Shown here: positions 7,800 to 14,828 of the stretch, in pieces
How positions within the stretch are numbered: position 1 is the stretch's first letter
Layout of the letters: each line of letters starts with the position of its first letter
From: Flavobacteriaceae bacterium
Lineage (GTDB): Bacteria; Bacteroidota; Bacteroidia; Flavobacteriales; Flavobacteriaceae
NCBI GenBank assembly: GCA_015489265.1
Contig: WFZY01000083.1
Coordinates: 1-16,898, forward strand
Length of the DNA: 16,898 nucleotides
Direction: 5' to 3'
Notes under the pieces: generated by a model
Databases searched by the model: none
Seen by the model: only the letters and a program-made list of their open reading frames with translations
What the model was told of the DNA's origin: nothing
Position numbers and translations under genes: made by a program

Positions 7800-7892
7800 A
7801 TGAAAACTAGGAAAAAAACAAATAAAACCAAAAAAGGATTGCCCTTTGAAAAAAAACTTACGAGAGAATCAATAGAATCAATACTTAATTAG
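7800..7892 (+). CDS. Candidate 30-aa basic small protein
   Basis: An ATG at 7800 opens 30 codons ending in TAG at 7890-7892. The product begins MKTRKKTNKTKKGLPFEKK, is rich in Lys, and its C-terminal part (TRESIESILN) could form a helix. TGTATTTG at 7784-7791 (one mismatch from TAnnTTTG) lies 8 nt before the ATG, which would give a nearly leaderless message. It runs opposite to hisS and trxB and ends 8 bp before the hisS stop. I recognise no family. It could be chance in AT-rich DNA; the coherent composition and nearby box are the only support. Confidence 0.25.
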   Translation: MKTRKKTNKTKKGLPFEKKLTRESIESILN

Positions 7893-7900
7893 AAAATTTA

Positions 7901-9268
7901 CTAATCTCTAATCAAATTTATCATCACTTCCAAACTCACTTCCCGTTGGCTCCCATCAATCATATTTTTAAGTGTAAAAGTATTATTTTCAATTTCTTGA
8001 CTACCGGCAAGAGCTACAAATGGAATTTGACGTTTGTTAGCATAAGTCATTTGTTTTTTCATTTTGGCACTGTCCGGATAAAGTTCGGCTTTAATACCTG
8101 CTTGACGCAATTTTTGAACGGCTTTTAAGCTATACAGCGCTTCACGTTCACCAAAATTGATAAACAAAACATCGGGTTTTGGGATAGCAACATTTTCAAA
8201 CAAACCGAGTTCGTCCATCACGAGATAAATACGGTCCAAACCGAATGAAATACCGATGCCACTCATGTTTTTCAAACCGAATATACCGGTCAAATCATCA
8301 TATCTGCCACCGCCGCCTATAGAACCCATTTGTACGTTTTTGGCACTGACTTCGTAAATGCTACCGGTATAATAATTCAACCCGCGTGCTAAAGTGATGT
8401 CAAATTCTATTTCAGCGGATTGCAAACCGGTTTCCGCTATGTTATTTAAAACAAATTCCAGTTCTTCCAAACCTTTTTGACCGGTTTCGGAATTTGCCAA
8501 TAAATTTTTAAGCAGATCTATTTTAGCTTGATTATCGCCTTTGAAATTAAAAATCGGGCTTATGTTGTCAATAGACTTTTGCGAGATACCTTTGCTTTTC
8601 ATTTCTTTGATAACACCCGCCTCTCCTATTTTATCAAGTTTGTCAAGCGCTACAACAAAATCGGTAAATTTGTCTTTTTCTTCCAACAAATCTACCAAAC
8701 CGGATAAAATTTTCCGATTATTAATTTTAATGGTAACAGGTAATTTCAAAGCAGAGAAAACTGCATCGTAAAGCAAGCCAAATTCTACATCTTGCCACAG
8801 CGACCGGCTTCCGACTACATCGGCATCACACTGGTAAAACTCTCTATAACGCCCCTTTTGCGGACGGTCGGCACGCCAAACCGGTTGAATTTGGTAACGC
8901 TTAAACGGAAAAGTTAAATCATTTTGATGTTGCACCACATAGCGGGCAAATGGCACGGTTAAATCGTAACGCAGGGCTTTTTCCGATATTTTAAGGGTCA
9001 ACTTTTTAACATCTTTATCAGCTAAAACTTTATCATCCACTTTTCGTAAAAAATCACCTGAATTTAAAATTTTAAAAATCAAGCGATCACCTTCATCACC
9101 GTATTTTCCCATCAAAGTAGATAGGGTTTCAAATGAAGGTGTTTCAATAGGCGAAAAACCAAACAATTCAAATTGTTGTTTGATATGATTAATGATATAA
9201 TTGCGTTTGGCAATTTGTTCAGCCGAAAAATCTCTGGTACCTTTGGGAATGCTTGGTTTTTGTGCCAT
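7901..9268 (-). CDS. hisS: Histidine-tRNA ligase
   Basis: A 455-aa class II aminoacyl-tRNA synthetase that is expected to charge tRNA-His in the cytoplasm. Visible are the N-terminal PKGTRDF (8-14), motif 2 with PVWRADRPQKGRYREFYQCD (129-148), the histidine-specific loop LARGLNYYTG (293-302), GGGGRYDDL (318-326), and motif 3 around GIGISFGLDR (337-346). The C-terminal anticodon-binding domain follows (about 370-455). Length is near the family norm and no core motif is missing. It lies between ilvE (upstream, 163 bp, with a terminator between) and trxB. A -7-like box sits before its start, so it is probably separately transcribed. Confidence 0.95.
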   Translation of the reverse strand: MAQKPSIPKGTRDFSAEQIAKRNYIINHIKQQFELFGFSPIETPSFETLSTLMGKYGDEGDRLIFKILNSGDFLRKVDDKVLADKDVKKLTLKISEKALRYDLTVPFARYVVQHQNDLTFPFKRYQIQPVWRADRPQKGRYREFYQCDADVVGSRSLWQDVEFGLLYDAVFSALKLPVTIKINNRKILSGLVDLLEEKDKFTDFVVALDKLDKIGEAGVIKEMKSKGISQKSIDNISPIFNFKGDNQAKIDLLKNLLANSETGQKGLEELEFVLNNIAETGLQSAEIEFDITLARGLNYYTGSIYEVSAKNVQMGSIGGGGRYDDLTGIFGLKNMSGIGISFGLDRIYLVMDELGLFENVAIPKPDVLFINFGEREALYSLKAVQKLRQAGIKAELYPDSAKMKKQMTYANKRQIPFVALAGSQEIENNTFTLKNMIDGSQREVSLEVMINLIRD

Positions 9269-9292
9269 AATTATTAAGTCTTAAAATTGGTG

Positions 9293-9300
9293 CAAATATC
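9293..9300 (-). promoter_or_regulatory. Candidate -7 box for hisS
   Basis: On the minus strand this reads GATATTTG, one mismatch from TAnnTTTG, 24 nt before the hisS ATG. A TTTG lies 20 nt further upstream, slightly more than the usual spacing. Confidence 0.45.
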
Positions 9301-9380
9301 GTTGTTTTTCTTACAAGTAACAAATAAAGAAATTATAAATCAATGTCACGTATGCATCAAAACATAAATCAAGCAAGTAT

Positions 9381-9414
9381 AAAAAAATCCCTTCACATCG
9401 GAAGGGATTTTTTT
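9381..9414 (-). terminator. Terminator of ilvE
   Basis: Perfect 14-bp arms AAAAAAATCCCTTC and GAAGGGATTTTTTT with a 6-nt loop, 17 bp beyond the ilvE stop. The A run gives a U tract on the minus-strand transcript. It separates ilvE from hisS and could also work on the plus strand. Confidence 0.9.
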
Positions 9415-9431
9415 ATTCAATATAGTAAAAC

Positions 9432-10511
9432 TTAATCAACTTTAACCCGCCATCCGTAAGGATCTTCAACACGGTTATATTGAATATCCATAATTTTATT
9501 TTTAAAGAAATCGGCGTAAGAATTTTCTTGTTTTGGTAAATCGGTATAATAATCTTTATATTTTAATCCGACAATCGGTAACACCGTTGCAGCGGTTCCT
9601 GCCCCGAATATTTCTTTTAAGTCGCCTTTTTTAGATGCTTCAATCACTTCATTAACTTCTATAGGGCGAACTTCAATAGCAATATTGTTATCTTTGGCTA
9701 ACTGAATGATACTTTTGCGGGTAACGCCGGGCAAAATACGAGTGCTTTCCGGTATGGTCGGCGCGGTTAAAAGTTTATCACCTATCCTAAAAAACATATT
9801 CATGGTTCCGGCTTCTTCCAAATATTTGTGTTGTGCCGAGTCCGTCCAAATTATTTGTTGAAAACCTTCGGCTTTGGCTTTTTCGGTCGGATAAAATTGT
9901 GCCGCATAATTACCGGCAGCTTTGGCATAACCTACACCACCATCACAAGCACGACTAAACCGGTCTTCTATTTTAACTTTAACATCACCGGAATAATATT
10001 TGCCAGCAGGCGAAGTCATAATCATTAAACGATATGAGCTAGACGGAGAAGCAGCAACTGCATTCTCGGTAGCAATATAAACCGGACGAATATATAATGA
10101 TTCACCGGGACCGGTAGGAATCCAATCTTTATCTAATTTAACTAACTCTGTAATACCATCAATAAAATATGCTTCGGGAATGGGTGGCATCCCCAATCGT
10201 TCAGCAGATTGATTAATCCGTTTAAAATTTTCATCGGGTCTAAACAAAAAGGCATTGCCTTGTGCATCTTTATAAGCTTTCATCCCTTCAAAAACCGCTT
10301 GCCCATAGTGAAAAACTTTAGCTGATGGTTCATACGTCAATGCTTGATATGGCATAATTTTAGGCGTTTGCCATTGACCATCGATAAAATCAGCAACCAA
10401 CATGTGGTCGGAAAACATTCTTCCGAAAATTAAGTTTGAAAAATCTGCATTAGGAAGCTTAGATTCTTTAATTTTTTCGATGATAAAATTGGTTTTGAGG
10501 TCTGCAGTCAT
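9432..10511 (-). CDS. ilvE: Branched-chain amino acid aminotransferase
   Basis: A 359-aa class IV PLP-dependent transaminase that is expected to interconvert Leu, Ile and Val with their 2-oxo acids using glutamate/2-oxoglutarate. The PLP lysine is most likely K197 in GVGYAKAAGNYAAQ. The HYGQAVFEGMKAY (68-80) and IRPVYIATE (141-149) segments, and the YLEEAGTMNMFF motif that places a conserved Glu near the cofactor, are typical of the longer (about 350 aa) BCAT type. It is monocistronic by context: its own -7 box lies upstream and a strong terminator downstream. It is divergent from mnmD across 183 bp. Closely related D-amino acid transaminases are shorter and lack this N-terminus. Confidence 0.94.
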   Translation of the reverse strand: MTADLKTNFIIEKIKESKLPNADFSNLIFGRMFSDHMLVADFIDGQWQTPKIMPYQALTYEPSAKVFHYGQAVFEGMKAYKDAQGNAFLFRPDENFKRINQSAERLGMPPIPEAYFIDGITELVKLDKDWIPTGPGESLYIRPVYIATENAVAASPSSSYRLMIMTSPAGKYYSGDVKVKIEDRFSRACDGGVGYAKAAGNYAAQFYPTEKAKAEGFQQIIWTDSAQHKYLEEAGTMNMFFRIGDKLLTAPTIPESTRILPGVTRKSIIQLAKDNNIAIEVRPIEVNEVIEASKKGDLKEIFGAGTAATVLPIVGLKYKDYYTDLPKQENSYADFFKNKIMDIQYNRVEDPYGWRVKVD

Positions 10512-10534
10512 AGTTTTGTCGTATTAAGTTCTTA

Positions 10535-10542
10535 CAAATTTA
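10535..10542 (-). promoter_or_regulatory. -7 promoter box for ilvE
   Basis: On the minus strand this reads TAAATTTG, a perfect TAnnTTTG match, ending 23 nt before the ilvE ATG. No clear -33 TTG is seen. Confidence 0.6.
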
Positions 10543-10587
10543 CAAAAAAATAATTAAAAAAACTACGAATATTGCAATAAAAATGTC

Positions 10588-10595
10588 TATTTTTG
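10588..10595 (+). promoter_or_regulatory. -7 promoter box upstream of mnmD
   Basis: TATTTTTG is a perfect TAnnTTTG match, about 100 nt before mnmD and 16 nt before the ATG of the small ORF at 10612. It is back to back with the ilvE box, giving a divergent promoter region. Confidence 0.55.
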
Positions 10596-10611
10596 ATAAA
10601 TCAATGTGAAT

Positions 10612-10695
10612 ATGAAAACCATCACGTTTTTTGTATATTTTTATAAAATCACATTAAAAATTCGTAAAAAAAATCAAAAAAAAGTTAACTTTTAA
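10612..10695 (+). CDS. Candidate 27-aa leader ORF overlapping the mnmD start
   Basis: ATG at 10612 opens 27 codons. Its TAA (10693-10695) shares its last base with the first ATG of mnmD (TAATG). The peptide begins MKTITFFVYFYK, with a hydrophobic aromatic start and a Lys-rich tail. A perfect -7 box lies 16 nt upstream. The arrangement would allow coupled translation of mnmD, or the peptide could be a leader. No family is recognised, and chance cannot be excluded in such AT-rich DNA. Confidence 0.35.
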   Translation: MKTITFFVYFYKITLKIRKKNQKKVNF

Positions 10696-11351
10696 TGATG
10701 AGAATTAAAGTTATAACAACCAATGATGGTTCCAAAAGTTTGTATTTACCGGAAATGAACGAGACTTATCATTCAAAATTCGGGGCAAAAACCGAGTCGG
10801 AACATGTTTTTATTAAAGCCGGTTATCGATATATTTCAAAACCGGAAATCCGCATTCTGGAAATTGGTTTCGGAACCGGATTAAATGTTCTATTGACTTG
10901 GCTCGAATGTGCCAAAACACCTAAAAAAATCTATTATGAAACACTTGAAAAATATCCACTACCGGATAGGATTGTAAAAGACATCAATAATTTTGAAAAT
11001 GACCAATTATCTACATTTTTCAAACAAATTCACAAAGCACCTTGGAACAAGGATTTCGCTATCAATCCAAATTTTATTTTACACAAAAAACAAGTTGATT
11101 TACAATATTTTAAGCCCAAATTAAATTTCGATTTGATTTATTTTGATGCCTTTGCCCCCAACAAACAGCCGGAAATGTGGACACCGGAAATTTTTCAAAA
11201 AATGTATGATGCTTTGAACCTAAATGGTGTTTTAGTAACTTATTCCGCAAAGGGAAGCGTCCGTCGCACCATGCAAGCTGCCGGATTTACGGTAGAACGC
11301 ATTCCTGGTCCGCCGGGTAAAAGAGAGATGTTACGGGCTGTTAAAAAATAA
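10695..11351 (+). CDS. mnmD: tRNA (5-methylaminomethyl-2-thiouridine)(34)-methyltransferase, stand-alone MnmD
   Basis: A 217- or 218-aa SAM-dependent methyltransferase of the DUF752/MnmC N-terminal family, expected to methylate nm5(s2)U34 to mnm5(s2)U34 in tRNA. The SAM motif is EIGFGTGLN (56-64). DAFAPNKQPEMWTPEIF (151-167) and PGPPGKREML (204-213) are hallmark family segments. The FAD-oxidase domain fused to it in E. coli MnmC is absent, so it is a stand-alone MnmD. Two adjacent ATGs (10695 and 10698) are both possible; the first overlaps the stop of the 27-codon ORF. MnmA, which thiolates the same base, is encoded at 5278. The downstream peptidase is 71 bp away with its own -7-like box. 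Confidence 0.9.
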   Translation: MMRIKVITTNDGSKSLYLPEMNETYHSKFGAKTESEHVFIKAGYRYISKPEIRILEIGFGTGLNVLLTWLECAKTPKKIYYETLEKYPLPDRIVKDINNFENDQLSTFFKQIHKAPWNKDFAINPNFILHKKQVDLQYFKPKLNFDLIYFDAFAPNKQPEMWTPEIFQKMYDALNLNGVLVTYSAKGSVRRTMQAAGFTVERIPGPPGKREMLRAVKK

Positions 11352-11390
11352 ATTTTTGTTAAGAATGACTATTATTAAGCCGAAATCAAC

Positions 11391-11398
11391 TATTTTCG
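11391..11398 (+). promoter_or_regulatory. Candidate -7 box for the DPP4-like peptidase
   Basis: TATTTTCG is one mismatch from TAnnTTTG and lies 24 nt before the ATG at 11423, in the 71-bp gap after mnmD. Confidence 0.4.
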
Positions 11399-11422
11399 TA
11401 TCAAAAATAAAATCCTTAAAAA

Positions 11423-13549
11423 ATGAAAAAACTATCCTATATTTTACTTTTTATTTTGTCTTGGCAAATTAGCGCCCAACAAAAAGAATTAAGTTTGAAA
11501 GATGCCGTCTTGGGTTACTACAAGGGCTTGTATCCCAAAACTTTACGTAATCTGCAATGGGTGAAAAACACCGATGATTTTATGTATAGAGATGGTCATA
11601 AGATTATTATAAAAGATGCTGACAACAAGCCGGAAAAAACCATTAGTTTTGCTGAGTTATCCAAAGCTGTTCCGGATTTAAAGTACCTGCCGTATATCGA
11701 AGTGGCAACCGGTCAACACTTGATTTTTGACAAAGACCATGCTAAAATTTTGTACGATTACAACACGGGACAAACAGCAAAAATATCCTATCCCGAAAAT
11801 GCCGAAAATTTAGATTATAATTTTATCAATAAGCATTTGGCATATACGATAGATAACAATTTGTATTTGGCAAATATGGATTCTGAACAAATTCCGGTAG
11901 CGGTCAACGACAATAAGAATATCGTAAGCGGACAAGCCATTGCACGAAGTGAATTCGGTATTACCAAAGGCACTTTTTGGTCACCAAAAGCCGATAAATT
12001 GGCGTTTTATCAAAAAGATGAAACCAATGTTGATGATTATCCATTAGTGGATATTACCGTAACGCCTGCCAAATTACACAATATCAAATATCCGATGAAC
12101 GGACGCGGTAGTGAAGAGCCGGCAGTCGGGATTTATGACTTAACAAGTAAAAAAACTATTTATCTTAAATTATTTAAAGCTGCGGGAAAGGAGCATTATG
12201 CTACCAATTTAACTTGGGGACCGCAAGAACAATATATTTATTTGGCAGAAGTCAATCGCGATCAAAATCATATGTGGTTTAACCAATATGATGCGCGCAC
12301 GGGCGATTTTGTCAAAACTTTGTTTGAAGAAACCAATGACAAATGGGTAGAACCCGAACATCCGGCGTTCTTTATCCCTAACGGTAAAAATCAGTTTATT
12401 TGGTTAAGCGAACGCGATGGTTTTATGAATCTTTATAAATACAATACCGATGGTAAACTGCTTAAACAATTAACACACAATCAATGGGTTACAAATGATG
12501 TACTCGGATTTTCAAAAAACGGAAAATATGTTTACATCACCGGAACCGGAAAAGATCCCCGCGATCAAAAATTGTTTAAAGTCCATACACGAACCGGTAA
12601 AATGACGACTTTAACCCCAAAATCGGGGCAACATTACATTATGATGAATGATGATAAAACATTGTATCTTGACAATTTTTCTAATGTTAATATACCACGC
12701 ATTATTTATTTGCAAGATGTTGATTGTAAGTTAAATACGGTTCTGCTTAAAGCGGATAATCCCGTTAAAGATTATAATGTAAATCCTAAGCCCGAAATGT
12801 TTAGTATCACAGGCGAATACGGCGATAAAATCTATGCCCGCTTGTTTAAACCGGCTGATTTTAACCCGAACAAGAAATATCCGGTCTTGGTATATGTTTA
12901 CGGCGGACCGCACGCACAAATGAATATCAACCGGTGGATGGGGGGCGCCCCACTTTGGATGCCTTGGTTGGCAGCACAAGGCTATTTGGTATTTACCGTT
13001 GACGGACACGGTTCCGAAAATTGTGGTTTTGCTTTTGAAAGTGTGATTTTCAGGCATTTGGGACGGGTTGAAATGAAAGACCAACTACACGGCGTTGATT
13101 ATTTAAAATCATTGCCTTATGTCGATGCCAAACGTTTAGCCGTTCATGGTTGGAGTTTTGGTGGTTTTATGACATCTTCACTCATGACCACTTATCCGGA
13201 TGTCTTTACCACAGGGGTTGCAGGCGGACCGGTAACCGATTGGAAATGGTACGAAGTGATGTACGGCGAACGCTATATGGACCGTTACCAAGATAATCCG
13301 GAAGGTTTTAAAGAAACCAGTGTGTTGAACAAAATTCAAAATCTCAAAGGGCATCTGTTGACCATACACGGTTATCAAGATGATGTTGTCGTACCGCAAC
13401 ACGATATTGCCTTGCATCGCGAAGCTATAAAAAAAGGTATTCAAATGGATTTTTATCTTTACCCGACCGCCAAACACAACGTGCGGGGTATTGACCGGGT
13501 ACATCTGATGACTAAAGTTTTGAATTATATTATGCAGTATAATAAATAA
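11423..13549 (+). CDS. Secreted DPP4-like S9 family serine peptidase
   Basis: A 708-aa peptidase, probably a dipeptidyl or tripeptidyl peptidase that removes Pro-containing N-terminal units from peptides outside the cytoplasm. A signal peptide (about 1-18, MKKLSYILLFILSWQISA) has no lipobox Cys, so a periplasmic or secreted form is expected. A DPP4 N-terminal beta-propeller spans roughly 40-440 and an alpha/beta-hydrolase domain the rest. The catalytic triad is S578 (GWSFGG), D653 or D654 (GYQDDVV) and H685 (AKHNV). Where mammalian DPP4 has a Glu-Glu pair that holds the substrate N-terminus, I see one candidate Glu, E177 in RSEFGI; an alignment is needed. It sits alone, with composite repeats downstream that may end the transcript. 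Confidence 0.9.
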   Translation: MKKLSYILLFILSWQISAQQKELSLKDAVLGYYKGLYPKTLRNLQWVKNTDDFMYRDGHKIIIKDADNKPEKTISFAELSKAVPDLKYLPYIEVATGQHLIFDKDHAKILYDYNTGQTAKISYPENAENLDYNFINKHLAYTIDNNLYLANMDSEQIPVAVNDNKNIVSGQAIARSEFGITKGTFWSPKADKLAFYQKDETNVDDYPLVDITVTPAKLHNIKYPMNGRGSEEPAVGIYDLTSKKTIYLKLFKAAGKEHYATNLTWGPQEQYIYLAEVNRDQNHMWFNQYDARTGDFVKTLFEETNDKWVEPEHPAFFIPNGKNQFIWLSERDGFMNLYKYNTDGKLLKQLTHNQWVTNDVLGFSKNGKYVYITGTGKDPRDQKLFKVHTRTGKMTTLTPKSGQHYIMMNDDKTLYLDNFSNVNIPRIIYLQDVDCKLNTVLLKADNPVKDYNVNPKPEMFSITGEYGDKIYARLFKPADFNPNKKYPVLVYVYGGPHAQMNINRWMGGAPLWMPWLAAQGYLVFTVDGHGSENCGFAFESVIFRHLGRVEMKDQLHGVDYLKSLPYVDAKRLAVHGWSFGGFMTSSLMTTYPDVFTTGVAGGPVTDWKWYEVMYGERYMDRYQDNPEGFKETSVLNKIQNLKGHLLTIHGYQDDVVVPQHDIALHREAIKKGIQMDFYLYPTAKHNVRGIDRVHLMTKVLNYIMQYNK

Positions 13550-13630
13550 TTAGGGTCTATGTTGATGAGTATCGGTATGGTTAAAATATTGGTTCTATAT
13601 CGATTATGGATAATTTAAAATATCTCAAAT

Positions 13631-13787
13631 AATAATGCCACCCCTACGGGGTTTCGATGATTCTGTTTTTATGGTTTTACTACAATAATATCAGCCCTTC
13701 GGGCTTCATATATAAAGAACCACATAGGAATGATATATTTATAGATAAAAAAACACACCATTGAACCCCGTAGGGGTGAAATTATTT
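13631..13787. repeat. Composite inverted-repeat element with three hairpins
   Basis: About 25 nt containing CCACCCCTACGGGGTTTC (13631-13655) recurs in reverse complement at 13763-13787 around GAACCCCGTAGGGGTG, with about 21 of 25 positions matching. Each copy is itself a small hairpin (CCCC-TAC-GGGG). A third hairpin, AGCCC-TTC-GGGCT, lies midway (13693-13705). The whole unit is about 157 bp and has no coding sense. It looks like a dispersed non-autonomous element of Bacteroidota; that is recalled and not searched. Confidence 0.75.
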
Positions 13788-13871
13788 GAAAAGATAATCG
13801 ATGCAATTTAATTCTTGAACTTAATTTATTATTATCCACACAAAACAATATCGACCCATAAATTGTGTTTT

Positions 13872-13901
13872 TGACACTTTGTCAGGAAAAGTCAATATGG
13901 C
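13872..13901 (+). promoter_or_regulatory. Tandem operator-like palindromes before the sigma-like gene
   Basis: Two short palindromes sit side by side: TGACA-CTT-TGTCA (13872-13884) and GTCA-ATA-TGGC (13891-13901, one mismatch). Their centres are 18 bp apart. They lie just upstream of -7-like boxes ending at 13911 and 13922, so a bound protein could control that promoter. The regulator is unknown. Confidence 0.5.
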
Positions 13902-13947
13902 GGGCTTTTTGAGAGATTTTTGATAGAATCTAAAAAAGATCTCAATT

Positions 13948-14667
13948 ATGAAAACACAATTTAACAAACTGAAACAACATAAAGCAGAAAATAATAAAGC
14001 TGAATTTGATAAAGTTTTAAACAAACTTTTGCCACGACTGCAAAGGTATATTGCCCATCGCATCAAAATATATGAAGCCAAAGGTTGGTTGCCCAAAAAT
14101 TTTTATCAGCCGGCTGATGTTTTGGCGGATGTGTATTTGCATGCTTACAAAGAATTTGAACGCATTAAAAATCCTGATGATTTAAAAATACGTTTATTTT
14201 CTTGGGCAGATCAAATAATCGGTGACTATGCCGCCAAAGAGAATAAAATTCCAAAAAAACATAAACTTCCTGTTGATAAATTGGTCAAAGAAGAATTAAA
14301 ATACATGTATGAAGACTTAACTGCCAATGCCGATGGAGAAGTTGTCCTTATCAATGATTTAAAAGATGAAGATATTGACTATCAACAAGATGAATTTAAG
14401 CCAAAAGTATATGTATTTGATTTTGACAGTCAAAATGCTTTTGCCAATAGTTTAGGATTGACCGCTGATGATTTCAGAGATGAAAAATTACGTAGTATTT
14501 TCGGTAGTATTTACAGTCAATTGCCCGAAACTGTCAGACGTATTTTAGATTTGAATGCGTTAGGCGGTTTAAGCTATGGCGAAATAGCAGAAATCGTTGG
14601 TATCAAACCCGATGAAGTTGAAAAAATCATTGTCGCGGTTCAAGATAAGGTGAAAGCAAGTAAATGA
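13948..14667 (+). CDS. Divergent sigma-70 family (ECF-like) RNA polymerase sigma factor
   Basis: A 239-aa protein. Residues about 20-92 resemble sigma region 2 (KVLNKLLPRLQRYIAHRI, then DVLADVYLHAYKEF and LFSWADQII). Residues about 188-236 resemble region 4, a helix-turn-helix around LSYGEIAEIVGIKPDEVEKI preceded by LPETVRRILDL. The two are joined by an unusually long, acidic linker (about 95-185), so it is not a compact ECF factor. It would direct RNA polymerase to particular promoters, or it may be a sigma-like regulator that no longer does so. A tandem palindrome and a possible leader hairpin (GAGAT 13913-13917 with ATCTC 13939-13943) lie upstream. No anti-sigma gene is adjacent on either side. 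Confidence 0.65.
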   Translation: MKTQFNKLKQHKAENNKAEFDKVLNKLLPRLQRYIAHRIKIYEAKGWLPKNFYQPADVLADVYLHAYKEFERIKNPDDLKIRLFSWADQIIGDYAAKENKIPKKHKLPVDKLVKEELKYMYEDLTANADGEVVLINDLKDEDIDYQQDEFKPKVYVFDFDSQNAFANSLGLTADDFRDEKLRSIFGSIYSQLPETVRRILDLNALGGLSYGEIAEIVGIKPDEVEKIIVAVQDKVKASK

Positions 14668-14704
14668 TACCGTTTTTCAGGCAATAAAGCATCATACGAA
14701 CAAT

Positions 14705-14741
14705 AATAAAAACAGCCCGAGCGTTTCGGGCTGTTTTTATT
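14705..14741. terminator. Bidirectional terminator between sigma-like gene and EF-G-like gene
   Basis: A perfect 16-bp stem (14705-14720 with 14726-14741) with core CAGCCCGA / TCGGGCTG, a 5-nt loop, an A run on the left and a T run on the right. It can serve both the sigma-like gene (+) and the EF-G-like gene (-). Confidence 0.92.
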
Positions 14742-14788
14742 GCTACAAAAAATCTCTATTTACATTTTTAGCAAACGAAATTGACAAA

Positions 14789-14821
14789 AGACCTATCAGG
14801 TTATAAAAACCTAATGGGTCT
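14789..14821. repeat. 33-nt imperfect palindromic repeat, copy 2
   Basis: The arms begin AGACCTATCAGGTT and end AACCTAATGGGTCT. It matches the copy at 3017-3049 at 28 of 33 positions. It keeps the same C·A mismatch (positions 9 and 25), replaces the G-C pair of positions 8/26 by T-A, and has T-G for T-A at 6/28. It lies 7 bp beyond the stop of the EF-G-like gene, before the terminator. Both copies are followed by GA. Confidence 0.75.
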
Positions 14822-14828
14822 GATTGGT

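Larger units (their letters stand above)
13550..13947. other. Gene-free interval with repeats and promoter region
   Basis: No gene is supported in these 398 bp. The left half holds the composite inverted-repeat element (13631-13787). The right part (about 13871-13947) holds two operator-like palindromes and the 5' leader of the sigma-like gene. Confidence 0.7.

Noticed and set aside
12731..13504. Two minus-strand frames (117 and 108 codons) inside the peptidase gene
   Set aside because: They are antisense shadows of the conserved catalytic domain, with no start context or family resemblance.
13871..13876. TTGACA as a classical sigma-70 -35 box
   Set aside because: The host appears to use the Bacteroidetes -33/-7 type, there is no TATAAT 17 bp downstream, and the bases belong to a palindrome.
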